Of a stretch of DNA of 64,000 nucleotides, positions 8,781 to 20,700 are shown piece by piece; the first letter of the stretch is position 1, and each line of letters starts with the position of its first letter. Origin of the DNA: Candidatus Cloacimonetes bacterium HGW-Cloacimonetes-3 (GTDB lineage: Bacteria; Cloacimonadota; Cloacimonadia; Cloacimonadales; Cloacimonadaceae); assembly GCA_002840645.1 (NCBI GenBank), contig PHBO01000003.1:186001-250000 (forward strand), given 5' to 3'. The translations under genes were made by a program, and so were the position numbers. Below the pieces are notes generated by a model. The model was not told the origin of the DNA and did not search any database. It saw only the letters and a program-made list of their open reading frames with translations.

Positions 8781-9222
8781 TACGGGATACACGGGTTACA
8801 ATCCGGTTTTCCACGCAGTATCTTACATTGGGAAAGTAAGCACTCCCTTATCATAAACCTTTTAAGCCAATAGCCTTGTCATAATATTCAACACCCTTAA
8901 TCTCCACATATTAATAGAGAAATTTAACTTGACAAGCTAAAGATAAAACAGAGTATTGAATTATAGCCATTTGGGATGTCTAACACTGTAGGTGTGTTTT
9001 GCGATAAATGACAGGCAAACCATTCGGCAGTGGGATGTTAGGAGACTATATGGTCATCTGCTTAGATACTGTTTTTAGGTTTAATTTACAGGGTGGGATG
9101 ATAGCGTTTATTTCTTCATACACAGTTTCAAATGCAGCAAACAATCACATAAGCCCTCTCCAATTTGTAGTATTATTTCCACATCCCCCCACAATATTTT
9201 GTTTGATATCAAAGGAGACATC
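8781..9222. other. 442-base intergenic region with a candidate promoter
   Basis: No gene is supported here. TTGACA at 8929-8934, 17 bases, then AGTATT (8952-8957) is a possible promoter for the surface-protein cluster, which would leave a ~260-base leader. AAAGGAG at 9211-9217 is the ribosome binding site of the next gene. A 72-codon open frame at 9008 has no ribosome site and no recognisable content; I take it as chance. Confidence 0.4.
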
Positions 9223-12200
9223 ATGAAGAAGCAAATCATTTTTCTACTGTACCTCCTGCCATTACTAAACCTGTTCGCAGGAGCTGTCAGCATTGATAGA
9301 GCTGAGAACATTGGCAGGGATATGTTTTCCTACTTATGTAGCTCTGATGTTACGTTGTTAGAAATAGAGCCTATAAGGAATGCCGAAAGTCAGGAAGTGG
9401 ATATATATGTTCTGCGTTTTGTGCCGCAGGGTTTTTTATTGCTTGCTGCAGAGGATCAGTCTTCTCCTGTGTTGGCATATTCACTGGAGGCAGATTTCCC
9501 CACAGAAAATATGCCCCCGCATGTGCAGTGGTATCTAAGCCAATACTCGAGGAGTATGACAGAGCTGCGCAATCACCCGGAATGGGCTGTAGATCCGGAA
9601 TGGGCTGCACTTAGCCGAAGAGAGTTTTCTTCCTACCAGATAAGCCGTGATGTGGCACCGTTGCTAAGTACAAATTGGGATCAGGACTGGCCCTATAATT
9701 CCATGTGTCCTGCTGATGCAAGCGGTCCCGGGGGGAGGGTGTATGCCGGATGTGTGGCTACAGCCATGGGGCAGGTGATGAAGAAATGGAATTATCCCCC
9801 CACAGGCAATGGTACACATTCCTACTATGCGGCAGGTTATGGCAATCAATCCGCTAATTTTGGTGCTACAACATATAATTGGGCAAGCATGCCAAACAGC
9901 ATCACAAGTGTAAATACAAACATCTCAACTCTTCTATACCATTGTGGAATATCCGTGGATATGATTTATGCTCCTGATGGCAGTGGAGCGTATTCGGAGG
10001 ATGTGAGGAATTCTCTGGTAAATTACTTCCGCTATAATACCGCAGCTCAATACAAAACTGCCTCATCTTACACCGCCACAAATTGGGCGACTATGCTGCG
10101 GGGGGATTTGGATTTGGGGCGTCCGATTTATTACAGCGGACAAGGTAGTAATGGGGGACATGCGTTTGTATTAGACGGATATCAGGGAACCAACTACTTC
10201 CATTTTAACTGGGGCTGGAGCGGATATTACAATGGCTATTTCTATCTGAACAATCTTAACCCCGGAAGTAACACTTTTAACCAATATCAAGCGGCAGTTC
10301 TATACGTTTATCCTATTAGCACAGAGCCATTGAACCCGCCTGTAAATGCTGTGGCAACGGATATAAACAATAATTTGAATGTATCGTGGCAAGCACCGGG
10401 GGGCGCAGCAGGTAATTGGATTCATTACGACTCTGGCGAGAACACTGACAGCATTGGTACCGAGGGCGTTGCAGATTTTGACGTTGCTATTCGCTATCCG
10501 GCTAGTGCCCTTACTGCCTACGCCGGAATGTCCCTGTACAGTGTGAAGGTATGGCCTGCGGAGGCAGGAAGCTACTCCATCCGGGTATGGACAGGAGGCT
10601 CTGCTGCTGCCCCTGGAACTATGGTTGTAGACCAACCTTTTACTCCCGTAATAGGTGCCTGGAATTCAATAACCTTAGCCACTCCCGTACCAATAAGCGG
10701 AACTCAAGAACTTTGGTTTGGGATGCGCTGTAATGTGCAAACGGGATATCCCGCCGGCTGCGATGCAGGTCCTGCCATAAACGGTTTTGGAAACATGATT
10801 TATTGGAGTGGTACTTGGACCAATTTGCTGGCTTTATCCGCAAGCCTGAACTACAATTGGAATATACAAGGTTACGTAGGTAATTCTGCACCAAATCTGA
10901 CACAGGTGCTTACGCTCCGGAAAAGCAAAGCACTTTCACCCATTGCTGATGTAAAGAACCGGATTAGTTCTGGCAGCTTGTCGATATCCGGGAATCTGTC
11001 TCAAAGCAATACCTGTGGATCTGAATCCAACCGTGCCCTTACTGGTTACCGGGTTTGGCGTTTATTGTCCTCCAATCAGGATAATGAAGCAACCTGGACA
11101 AGCATAACTCCATCTGCCATCACGGCTACCTCAATCAATGATAGTGGATGGATTTCTGTTCCCAATGGTACATACAAATGGGCAGTTAAGGCAGTTTACA
11201 CTGGCGGCTTGGTGTCCCCACCAGCGTTTTCTAATATGATTGTTAAAGGCTCGCCAAACGGAACTCTTGCAGGTATAGTGCGCAATGCACAAAACCAGCC
11301 TATATCTGGAGCTACGGTTACCTGTGGAGCAGTTACAGCTACTACAAATACCTCCGGAGCTTATTCCTTAGTTATTCTTGCCGGGACTTATTCTGTAACT
11401 GCAAGCCAGGCAAGCTATACTTCTTCCACGCAAACCGGAGTAGTGATTATAGCTAATCAGACTACTAACCTGAATTTCGTGTTAACTACATCCACAAACC
11501 AGCTTCAGGATGGATTTGAAACCTATTCTGATTTCGCCCTCGCTTTTGCCCCCTGGACTTTGGTGGATGTTGATCTAAGTACTACATATGGATTTACAAG
11601 TCTCACCTTCCCGAATTCCGGTGCTGCTATGGCGTATATCATCTTTAATCCCAGTGCCACAATCCCTGCCCTTGATACACCTGCACATGCCGGAGCTAAG
11701 ATGGCTGCCTGCTTTGCATCCACAGTTCCTCCCAATAACGACTGGTTAATTACACCCCAGGTTACCGGTGCAACTGAGTTAAAGTTCTGGGCAAAATCCT
11801 ATACAGAAGTATATGGTCTGGAACGATTCAAAGTTGGTGTATCCACCACCGGAACTGTGCCCGCAAGCTTCACCATTATCAGCGGGGCGAACTATATTCA
11901 AGCTCCCACCACATGGACAGAGTACAGCTATGATCTTTCTGCGTATGGAAACACACCCATCCGAATCGGTATTCAGTGTGTGTCTTTTGATGCCTTCATC
12001 TTCTTTGTGGATGATGTAACTATTGGCAGCGGTGGCACCCCTCCCCAAGATCCCTTTGGTTCACCAACCGTTTTGCCAACCAGTATGACGGTAGTAGCAG
12101 GGGTTACAATAGGCGGCGTGCAAGCATCCAATGGTGATGTACTGGCTGCCTATGTAAATGTGGGTGGAACTCCACAGCTTCGTGGAAAGCAAACGGTTCA

Positions 12201-13533
12201 GGTGGTTAGCGGCATAGCTGGGTGCATGCTACAGGTTTACACCGAAACCAATGGTGAAACCATCAGTTTCAAGGTGTGGGATGCCTCTGCCAATGAGGTA
12301 ATCTCCTCACCTACCACTTTGGCATCTATAGTTAATGGAACTGTGGGCAGCGTGGAGAATCTGTTTATGGTGGATGCCTCTGCTTCTGTTACCCAAAGCA
12401 TTGCGCTAACCAGTGGCTGGAATCTGGTTTCACTAAATGTATCTCCTGCTAATCATAGCATAGCTTCGCTCTTTGCTACAATGTCTGGTAATGTGCAGCA
12501 GATCAAGGGCACAGATGGTGTTTATATTCCTAATAATCCATATTCTACTCTTACATCATTAACTGATGGCAAGGCTTACAATATCCTGTTGACATCCGCA
12601 GCAAACTGGAGTGTTACCGGAACCCCTATCGCTGCATCTACACCAATTGCCTTGCTGGATGGCTGGAACATGGTGGCGTATCTGCCCCAGAGTGCTATGC
12701 CGGTAACAACGGCAATTCAAAGCATCGCCACTTGGTTACTGCAAGTAAAAGGCACAGACGGGATTTACATTCCAGATAATCCCTATTCAACCCTTGCTAC
12801 CATGTCTCCCAACAAGGGCTATTGGGTAAAGATCAATGGTGCTCATAATCTGGTGTATCCAGCAAGCAGAGAGACCTGTGTTGCACATTATTCGCCTCAG
12901 GAAGCGAGCCGCATTGGCATTCTCAGCGACATGCGAGTGAAACAGCTTCCCGCCAGCATGACGGTTCTTGCCCAATGCCGGAAAGCAGCAAGTGGCGATA
13001 TCCTGCTTGCCAGAGTGAATGGAGAACTGCGTGGGGCAGAGGTGCTTGTTGCACCCGAAGGTATTCCTGCCGCTTTGTTACAGATTTATACGGAAACAGC
13101 AGGGGAAGAGATAAAATTCAGCATCCTGAAGCCGGATAAATCAGAACTCCCGATAGAGACCGCGCTAAGCAGCCAACCCCTGGAAAACATAGGTGTTTAT
13201 CCGAACCTCCTGATTCTGGAGATGAAGATAGCAGGAGATGAGACTATACCGACACCAACACTTCTAATAGGCAGCTATCCCAATCCCTTCAACCCCAGCA
13301 CTACCATATCCTTCAGCGTGGCAAATGATAACAGTCCCGTAACCCTTGAAATCTATAATCTTAAAGGGCAGAAGGTAGCTACTCTGATAAATACATCGTT
13401 GAGCAAAGGAAATCACAGCATCGTATGGAACGGTAAAGACGATGATAACCACAGCGTGGCTTCAGGGCACTATTTCATTAAGATGAACTGCGATACCTAC
13501 AACCGCAACCTAAAGGTATTGCTCGCAAAATAG
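9223..13533 (+). CDS. Secreted C10 (streptopain-type) cysteine protease with multi-domain tail and sorting domain
   Basis: A 1436-residue secreted protein. Signal peptide 1-20. A propeptide-like region (about 21-140) precedes a C10 papain-like protease domain. The nucleophile is Cys177 in YAGCVATAMGQVMKKW, the base His313 in GGHAFVLDGY, and FHFNWGWSGYYNGYF is the family's Trp/Asn strand. After ~365 come a galactose-binding/jelly-roll-like part, a carboxypeptidase-regulatory-like strand domain (TLAGIVRNAQNQPISGATV), a choice-of-anchor-J-like lectin part, the shared GDVLAAYV/LRGK module (about 945-1050), two GWNLVS/GWNMVA repeats, a second weaker module, and a FlgD-like sorting domain (SYPNPFNPSTTISF). 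I chose the ATG at 9223 because AAAGGAG sits six bases before it and it begins a clean signal peptide; an in-frame TTG at 9199 does not. Confidence 0.9.
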   Translation: MKKQIIFLLYLLPLLNLFAGAVSIDRAENIGRDMFSYLCSSDVTLLEIEPIRNAESQEVDIYVLRFVPQGFLLLAAEDQSSPVLAYSLEADFPTENMPPHVQWYLSQYSRSMTELRNHPEWAVDPEWAALSRREFSSYQISRDVAPLLSTNWDQDWPYNSMCPADASGPGGRVYAGCVATAMGQVMKKWNYPPTGNGTHSYYAAGYGNQSANFGATTYNWASMPNSITSVNTNISTLLYHCGISVDMIYAPDGSGAYSEDVRNSLVNYFRYNTAAQYKTASSYTATNWATMLRGDLDLGRPIYYSGQGSNGGHAFVLDGYQGTNYFHFNWGWSGYYNGYFYLNNLNPGSNTFNQYQAAVLYVYPISTEPLNPPVNAVATDINNNLNVSWQAPGGAAGNWIHYDSGENTDSIGTEGVADFDVAIRYPASALTAYAGMSLYSVKVWPAEAGSYSIRVWTGGSAAAPGTMVVDQPFTPVIGAWNSITLATPVPISGTQELWFGMRCNVQTGYPAGCDAGPAINGFGNMIYWSGTWTNLLALSASLNYNWNIQGYVGNSAPNLTQVLTLRKSKALSPIADVKNRISSGSLSISGNLSQSNTCGSESNRALTGYRVWRLLSSNQDNEATWTSITPSAITATSINDSGWISVPNGTYKWAVKAVYTGGLVSPPAFSNMIVKGSPNGTLAGIVRNAQNQPISGATVTCGAVTATTNTSGAYSLVILAGTYSVTASQASYTSSTQTGVVIIANQTTNLNFVLTTSTNQLQDGFETYSDFALAFAPWTLVDVDLSTTYGFTSLTFPNSGAAMAYIIFNPSATIPALDTPAHAGAKMAACFASTVPPNNDWLITPQVTGATELKFWAKSYTEVYGLERFKVGVSTTGTVPASFTIISGANYIQAPTTWTEYSYDLSAYGNTPIRIGIQCVSFDAFIFFVDDVTIGSGGTPPQDPFGSPTVLPTSMTVVAGVTIGGVQASNGDVLAAYVNVGGTPQLRGKQTVQVVSGIAGCMLQVYTETNGETISFKVWDASANEVISSPTTLASIVNGTVGSVENLFMVDASASVTQSIALTSGWNLVSLNVSPANHSIASLFATMSGNVQQIKGTDGVYIPNNPYSTLTSLTDGKAYNILLTSAANWSVTGTPIAASTPIALLDGWNMVAYLPQSAMPVTTAIQSIATWLLQVKGTDGIYIPDNPYSTLATMSPNKGYWVKINGAHNLVYPASRETCVAHYSPQEASRIGILSDMRVKQLPASMTVLAQCRKAASGDILLARVNGELRGAEVLVAPEGIPAALLQIYTETAGEEIKFSILKPDKSELPIETALSSQPLENIGVYPNLLILEMKIAGDETIPTPTLLIGSYPNPFNPSTTISFSVANDNSPVTLEIYNLKGQKVATLINTSLSKGNHSIVWNGKDDDNHSVASGHYFIKMNCDTYNRNLKVLLAK

Positions 13534-13573
13534 AGAAGATAATTCTTCTTTTAGTAGTATGCATGGGGGAAAC

Positions 13574-16500
13574 ATGTTGCAAAGAGCATTAATCTTTAGC
13601 TTTCTGCTGAGTTTACTGGCAAATTTAGCATTTGCTGAACTGCCGGATCCGGGTGTGCAACCCAGAAATATTGATCTTCCCAAGGGTGTGGCACTAAGCC
13701 GAGAATGGACAGAACCGGGATACATTTTTACCAGAACCCCGGTTTCACTAATGACGTCATTTTATGACTATATGATAGGTAGCTTTAATGGGTTGCCCTT
13801 ACGAGTAATCCCTGAATCGGCAGGTGGTGGATATTTCATGACTTATCATGGCACAGCGCTTTCATCTGCAACAAGAAGAGTATATTACGCTCACCTTAGC
13901 TCTGCAGGAAATGTGATAAGAAACTTTCCCATCACTTTGAATAATGTCCAGGAAGGCTATCCATCTCTTGCTATTGACCCTGTAAGCGGTAAACCCATGT
14001 ATGCTTGGCAAGCAAATGCTGATACCGAAGCTTTGCTTGAAACGATGATTGTGCCTGATGCATATATTGATGGTATTGATGGCTTGTGGAACGAGATACA
14101 AATTGCAGTTAACAATCCGTGGACAATAAATGCAACCACCGATAATGAATTCATCTTGCCTACTGCAATTATTGGACCGTCGCCTATTACGGGAAAACGA
14201 AGGTTGTATATTGCAACTCAAAACAACGTTACCCATGCCTCAATATCTTCTGAGAATGTTCTGATTGCCTATGCTGATTTCAGCACTTATGATATTGAGA
14301 ATGGGCTTCCATTTGTGTTTAGCTACACATCCATTCCAACCTTGAATGAATGGAATACAGATTCTGTGAGCCGTCGCCGTCCCAATTATGCTCTGGCTTG
14401 CGATACAGCCGGTTCCCTGTACTATTATGGGTATCATACAGCTTATGATGCAACGAGTTACCCTATCAACGAACCGGATATAGACGTGTTCAAATGCCCT
14501 GCTTACGGTAGCGGAACCTGGGAGAGATATTCTTATTCAAGCAGTTTGCCTACCTGGAATCCTCCTGCATATCCTGGAGGACTGGGCTACTTTGTTGAAG
14601 ATGCCGATGAGCCTTATACAAATGATCAATTGAAGTGGAAGATAGTAAACTCACCTCATTGTAATGCTATATTTGATGCATATAGAAACCTTCACTTTCC
14701 TGCTATATGGGGATTAACAACCCCCTCTGGTTCTAACTATATGAACCTGCAATGTGTGAAAGATGTTGTCTTCAATACTTACACAAACGAATTCCACATT
14801 GAAGAGGTTTACCCCCAAAACGATCCTTCTAACAGTAGTAGTCAGTGGTATCAGCCTTGGGATACAGAACCACCCTGGGGTGTTGTTGATGAGTATCATA
14901 CAGATGATGTTGGCAATACATATCCTGCCATGGCGATGGACTGGAACTTCCCATATTGGGATGATACTTCTCATGGGAATGCCATGATGTATTCTTGCAG
15001 CAATATGAAGATCACAGAGAGTAATGAGCAAAACATGATGGCGATGGTATGGCAAAACTCTCTGCGTGCAAGACGCAACAACCAATATGCGGATACAGGC
15101 TATGCTCCATATGCAAACACGCCCGAGATATTCATCTCTGTATCCTCAGATAATGGAACTACATGGAGCGACCCGATTGTTATAAACAATATAGATACCC
15201 CTCAGTTTGCCGGCTTAAAACCTATGTGGGTTTATCCTGCGGATAAGATTAAGTACGTTGGGATGCAAGGGAACCAGAAGGTGGGGAAGCTGGGCTTAAT
15301 GTTTTACAATGATTATGGATGGGGTGCAAACGCTATAGCTCCTACTGAGTTCTCTAATAGTGGGGGACAGGTGGTATTTACAGAGATTCAGATTGTGTTT
15401 CCCGGACAGTCAACAATTGCTATGCCAACCTTTAATCCAACTGGTGGAACATATGAAACTGCCCAGTACGTGTCGATCAACTGTTCCACTCCTGGGGCAC
15501 TGATACATTACACGACAGATGGGACAGAGCCTACCACCACATCCACTCTCTACACTGCTCCCATCCTGATATCAACAAATACAATTCTTAAAGCTCGAGC
15601 ATTTATTACCGGACTTATCCCCAGCCTCCGTGCAATTGATTATTATACAATAAACAGTAACGATATTGACCCATGGGGAACCCCCGCAGTTCTTAACGGT
15701 AGTATGACGGTGATGGCACAGGTTAACATAAATTCCGTTCCTGCTACTGTTGGCGATGTTTTGGCTGCATTTGTGAACGATGATGGAATTGACCAGCTTC
15801 GTGGGAAAGGATCTATAGAAGTAGTTCAGGATGTCCCCGGCTGCATACTACAGGTTTATACGGAAAACAACGGAGAGCAGATAAAGTTCAAAGTATGGGA
15901 TATTAGTGCCCATACCATTGTTCCTACTCTCCAGACGCTTACTGCTGAAGTTGGAGGTGTAATTGGTTCTTTTCCCAATGCACCGTATCAAGTAAATGCT
16001 GCTGATGATTTTCAGGTGGTCGCCACACCAACATTCATTCCCCCTGCAGGGACATATACAAGTGCTCAGATGGTAGCTATAAATTGTTCCACTGCTGGAG
16101 CGCAGATACGTTATACCACTGATGGGACAGAGCCAACTGCAACTTCCCCCCTGTATAATATGGCAATTTATGTTGCGCATAATGTTACTATCAAAGCCAA
16201 GGGTTTTTGTGCAGAATGGACGCCCAGTGCAACTGCTACTTCTGCTTATCAAATCACAGGAACAGTCCCACCTCCAACCTTCACTCCTGCCGGGGGAACC
16301 TATTATACCGCGCAGAATGTGACAATAACTTGTAATATGTTAACTGCTGAGATACGCTATACTTGGGACGGAACAGAGCCCACTGCAACATCGATACTCT
16401 ATGGCGGACAAATAAGCGTTGCCGTGAATACTACCATAAAAGCCAGGGCATTCCTAACGGGTTGGTCACCAAGCGCAACTGCTACAGCTACATTTGTAAT

Positions 16501-17551
16501 AACAGGAACAGTCTCCACACCAAATTTAACCCCTGCTGGGGGGACATATTTTACAGCACAGAGTGTGGTTATGACATGTTCAACACCTGGTGCGGAGATT
16601 CGTTACACCACCAATGGAACAACCCCAACAGTCAATTCCATGTTGTATAGTGCGCCAGTATCGGTCACTACTTCTACTTTTGTAAGAGCACGGGGATTTC
16701 TGACCTCATGGGGAAACAGCGCAACCGTTTCTGCCACATACTTTTTCCCAAGTACTGTTGCTAGCCCAACAATTACGCCCGAGGCAGGGATTTATACTGC
16801 TCCACAAATAGTTACCATGTCCTGCAGCACACCTTCGGCACAAATCCGCTATACAACCGATGGGACTGAGCCTGATCAGTCTTCAACTTTATATTCAAAT
16901 AGTTCTACAATAACCGTTGTGGGAACTACGCTATTTAAGGTTAAGGCGTTCATGGCTAATTGGATACCAAGTGCAACCGCGACTTTTGCATACATAATCA
17001 CCGGAACAGTTGCCACACCTACTTTCAGCCCAGCGCCCGGCAACTTCAATAATCAGGTGGATGTGCTGCTTACCTGTGCTACATCCGACGCAGTAATACA
17101 TTACACATTGGATGGAACCGAGCCTGACGAAGCTTCAGCAGAGTATTCTCAGCAGATTCACCTCACACAAACCACCGCAATCAAGGCAAAAGGGTTCAAA
17201 GCTTACTGGGCAACAAGCGAAACCGTAGAGGGTCAGTTCAACATAGCTGTAGCAAATCCTGAAGAGCCTAACGTGCCGGTGGTTACGGGAATCTATCAGA
17301 TCTACCCAAATCCCTTCAGCTCCAGTTTAAACATCAAATTGGGTGTAAAAGATGCCAATCAGGCATACCAAGTGAAGATATATAACATCAAAGGTGAATG
17401 CGTTTACCGCAACTCCGGCTATGCGGAAGGCAACTTCGAATTGAAGTGGAACGGACAGAGCAATTCAGGGGATAAACTTTCCTCAGGTATCTATCTTATT
17501 TCCTTCACTTCCAGTAGCACAACTCAGACCAGAAAGGCTGTTCTAAAGTGA
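13574..17551 (+). CDS. Large secreted surface protein with six chitobiase-type C-terminal (CHB_HEX_C-like) repeats
   Basis: A 1325-residue exported protein (signal peptide LIFSFLLSLLANLAFA). Residues ~20-615 are the body domain shared with the genes at 2 and 17770. One beta-sandwich repeat follows (TYETAQYVSINCSTPGALIH), then the GDVLAAFV/LRGK module (~700-810), then five more repeats of the pattern TP-F-P-GGTY-TAQ-V-I-CSTPGAQIRYTTDGTEPT, each ~80 residues. These match the chitobiase/beta-hexosaminidase C-terminal domain (CHB_HEX_C_1) found in many surface proteins. It ends with a FlgD-like sorting domain (IYPNPFSSSLNIKL ... KAVLK). GGGGGAAAC before ATG 13574 fixes the start; an ATG 15 bases earlier has no such site. 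It is 40 bases after the protease gene, so the two may be cotranscribed. Confidence 0.88.
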   Translation: MLQRALIFSFLLSLLANLAFAELPDPGVQPRNIDLPKGVALSREWTEPGYIFTRTPVSLMTSFYDYMIGSFNGLPLRVIPESAGGGYFMTYHGTALSSATRRVYYAHLSSAGNVIRNFPITLNNVQEGYPSLAIDPVSGKPMYAWQANADTEALLETMIVPDAYIDGIDGLWNEIQIAVNNPWTINATTDNEFILPTAIIGPSPITGKRRLYIATQNNVTHASISSENVLIAYADFSTYDIENGLPFVFSYTSIPTLNEWNTDSVSRRRPNYALACDTAGSLYYYGYHTAYDATSYPINEPDIDVFKCPAYGSGTWERYSYSSSLPTWNPPAYPGGLGYFVEDADEPYTNDQLKWKIVNSPHCNAIFDAYRNLHFPAIWGLTTPSGSNYMNLQCVKDVVFNTYTNEFHIEEVYPQNDPSNSSSQWYQPWDTEPPWGVVDEYHTDDVGNTYPAMAMDWNFPYWDDTSHGNAMMYSCSNMKITESNEQNMMAMVWQNSLRARRNNQYADTGYAPYANTPEIFISVSSDNGTTWSDPIVINNIDTPQFAGLKPMWVYPADKIKYVGMQGNQKVGKLGLMFYNDYGWGANAIAPTEFSNSGGQVVFTEIQIVFPGQSTIAMPTFNPTGGTYETAQYVSINCSTPGALIHYTTDGTEPTTTSTLYTAPILISTNTILKARAFITGLIPSLRAIDYYTINSNDIDPWGTPAVLNGSMTVMAQVNINSVPATVGDVLAAFVNDDGIDQLRGKGSIEVVQDVPGCILQVYTENNGEQIKFKVWDISAHTIVPTLQTLTAEVGGVIGSFPNAPYQVNAADDFQVVATPTFIPPAGTYTSAQMVAINCSTAGAQIRYTTDGTEPTATSPLYNMAIYVAHNVTIKAKGFCAEWTPSATATSAYQITGTVPPPTFTPAGGTYYTAQNVTITCNMLTAEIRYTWDGTEPTATSILYGGQISVAVNTTIKARAFLTGWSPSATATATFVITGTVSTPNLTPAGGTYFTAQSVVMTCSTPGAEIRYTTNGTTPTVNSMLYSAPVSVTTSTFVRARGFLTSWGNSATVSATYFFPSTVASPTITPEAGIYTAPQIVTMSCSTPSAQIRYTTDGTEPDQSSTLYSNSSTITVVGTTLFKVKAFMANWIPSATATFAYIITGTVATPTFSPAPGNFNNQVDVLLTCATSDAVIHYTLDGTEPDEASAEYSQQIHLTQTTAIKAKGFKAYWATSETVEGQFNIAVANPEEPNVPVVTGIYQIYPNPFSSSLNIKLGVKDANQAYQVKIYNIKGECVYRNSGYAEGNFELKWNGQSNSGDKLSSGIYLISFTSSSTTQTRKAVLK

Positions 17552-17601
17552 TTATATGAAAATGTTAGTAGCTTGCAAACTAATTGTTTAGGCTGGGCTT
17601 A

Positions 17602-17690
17602 CCTGCTGCCATTACGGTAGCATTACGCATGAATTACGCATGCCATCCGTATTTCATGCGTAATGCTTAAGCAATTCATGCAAGGAAGAA
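17602..17690. repeat. Palindromic element, copy A
   Basis: The core is a 14-bp perfect inverted repeat (17620-17633 with 17653-17666, GCATTACGCATGAA). It extends inward through TTACGCAT/ATCCGTAT with two mismatches to a GCC loop. The right end is GCAAGGAAGAA (17680-17690). It aligns in reverse complement with copy C at 28582 over nearly its whole length. Confidence 0.85.
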
Positions 17691-17769
17691 GTATGAAAAG
17701 TAACACCAAAAACATACTAATAACCCTCTACGAATTAATGCACGCAGAGGGGGAAAACATGGAGGAATC

Positions 17770-20700
17770 ATGTTAAAAAAAGCATTATCTCTTGTGATCC
17801 TGCTGAGCATTCTTGTATGCTTGGTTTATGCTGATTATCAGAAACCGGGGATAATCCCCCCAGCCCTTGAACTTCCCCCCGGAGTGGCATTACAACATCA
17901 GAGAACAGCTCCGGCTTTCACGTTCTCCAGAACGCCGGTATCGCTTATTACTTCCTATAATGACTATTTTATAGGTAGCTATAACGGCTTGCCTCTGCGT
18001 GTAATCCCGGAATCAGCCGGTGGAGGATATTTTATGACCTATCATGGTCAACCTACCACTACTGGAACTCGGCGGGTTTACCATACTTATCTAAGCTCGG
18101 CGGGAAATGTGCTAAACAATAATCTCATAACCTTAACTAACATCCGGGAAGGATTTCCTACAATGGCAGTTGATCCCGTAAGCGGAAAGCCGATGTATGC
18201 TTGGCACGCCAATGCTGATACAGATGCACAGCTGGAAGTACGCTTTGTATCAGATGCATTTATTGAAGGCATTGATGGATTATGGAATGAATATCAGACA
18301 ATTGTTGATAATCCCTATATTGTAGGCTCTACCACAGACAACGAGTTTATCTGGCCCACAGCGATTATTGGTCCATCACCCATAAACGGGAAACGCAGGA
18401 TATATGTGGCTTGTCGGAATGCGGTGTCTCATGCTGTTGATGCTATTCCTTCGGAGAATGTCATTATTGCCTATGCAGATTTCAGTGCTTTGGATATCGA
18501 AAACGGTATTGCTTTATCGTGGACACGCACCACTATACCTACCTTGAATCAATGGAATACCGATACCACTACTCATCGCAGACCTAACCATAACCTTGTT
18601 TGTGACAATGCCGGTAATCTATATTACATCGGTTACCACAGCGCAGCGGATGCTCTTGGCTCAAACATTGACGAACCGGATGTTGATGTATTCAAATGTA
18701 CTGCTTATGGAGCAGGGACTTGGACACGCCAAATATTTTCCAGTGATATGCCCACTTGGAACCCGCCTGCATCCCCGGGGGGACAGGGTTACTTTGTAAA
18801 CAGTGATACAGGCACTCCCTATACTAATGCTCAGTTGAACTGGCAAATTGCAAACTCTTCACATACAAATGCCACAATGGACAACAACGGTAAGATACAT
18901 GTTCCCGGGCTGTGGGCAATTAACACGCCTTCAGGCTCATACTATTATGGTATGCAATTCGTGAAAGAGCTTGTGTTTGATACTATCAACAATACCATGA
19001 GCATAAAGGAAGTATATCCCCAGAAAGACCCAATAGATAACTATAACCAAGCCTTCACTCCCTGGGATACAGAAGCACCCTGGGGTGTGGTGGATGAATA
19101 CGCAGATGACGGTATGGGCGGAGTATTCCCCAGCATGGCTGGAGACTGGAACTTCCCATATTGGAACGATGCCTCTCATGATAATGCCATGATGTTCCAC
19201 TGCGGGAATACGAAGATAACCGAAAGCAATTCAGAGGGAATGATGGCTGTCGTCTGGCAGAATTCCCAGCGGGCAAGATGGTATAATTACAGCCAGATTG
19301 CAGATTATGCAGCTTTTGCCAATACACCCGAAATCTACATTGCCGTTTCTGCAAATAATGGAGCAACCTGGAGCGAGCCGATTGTACTTAACAATCAGGA
19401 AACTCTTCAGTTTTCAGGGATAAAGCCAATGTGGGTGTATCCTGCGGACAAGATAAAGTATGTAGGAATGCAGGGTACGAACAAAATAGGTAAACTTGGT
19501 TTGATGTTTTATGATGATTACACTTGGGGCTCTAACACTCACTCTCCCACAGAATTCCCCAATGATGGCGGCAGAGTGATGTTTGCCGAGCTGCAAATAG
19601 AGTTTCCGGGTTACGAACCACCTCCTGTGGACCCATTTGGTACACCTGTGGTGCTAAGTGGTAGCATGAGCCTTATGTCCGGCGTAATGATTGATGGCGC
19701 AATGGCATCCAATGGCGATGTTGTGGCAGCTTTTGTGAATGTGGGTGGAATTCCCCAGCTTAGAGGTAAGGGAACTGTGGCGGTAACCAACGGAACCGCA
19801 GCCTGCCTTATACAGATATTCACGGAATCTAATGGTGAGAATATATTCTTTAAGGTTTGGGATGAAAGTGCTAATGAGATTCTGAATATTAACGAAACCC
19901 TTAGCAGCCAGATTAACGGCATCGTAGGCGAGTGGCCTAACAATCTCTTCTGGCTTCATGCTAATAATGCCCTGCAGCAGAGCATAAGCCTATCCGCCGG
20001 GTGGAACATGGTATCTCTGAATGTACATCCCGCAGATATGCAAATCACTACTCTCTTCAGTAATATAATGTCCTACGTGCAGTCCGTTAAATCTGTGGAG
20101 GGAGTATTCATACCCAACAATCCTTTCAACACCTTAACAAGCTTAACAGATGGGAAGGGATATTATGTTAAGGTTAGCCAGCCATGCACATTAACTGTTA
20201 CAGGTGCAGCTATAAATACAAGTACACCTATTGTATTGGCAGCAGGATGGAACTTAACAGCATTCACCCCGCAAGCACCTATGGACGTAATCTCAGCGGT
20301 GGCATCCTTAGGCAACAATCTGATTCAAGTGAAGGGTACCGAAGGCATATATATACCCAATAACCCATACAACACATTAACAACGCTTAGCCCCGGACGT
20401 GCATACTGGATCAAAGTAACTACCGGTGCTTCCTTAGTTTATGCTGCCCCAAGCAGGGGAGAGGCACAGGCTTTGCTGCCTTCTTGCGAAATCTGGGGAA
20501 CTCCTGTAATAAAGACCAATAGCCAGGTGATCCTTGCTTCTCTGGATGAGCATGCTCGTGCAGGCGATATCTTGGCTGCATTTGTTAACAACGAACTGCG
20601 TGGTTTAACTACGGTGATGAATGTAGAAGGTATCTCTGGTGCATTGTTGCAAGTGTTTACCGATGAAGCCGGAGAACAGATTCAGTTTAAGCTCTATAGT

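Noticed and set aside
9008-9226. Small protein gene upstream of the C10 protease
   Set aside because: No ribosome site or recognisable sequence, and it overlaps the protease start region.
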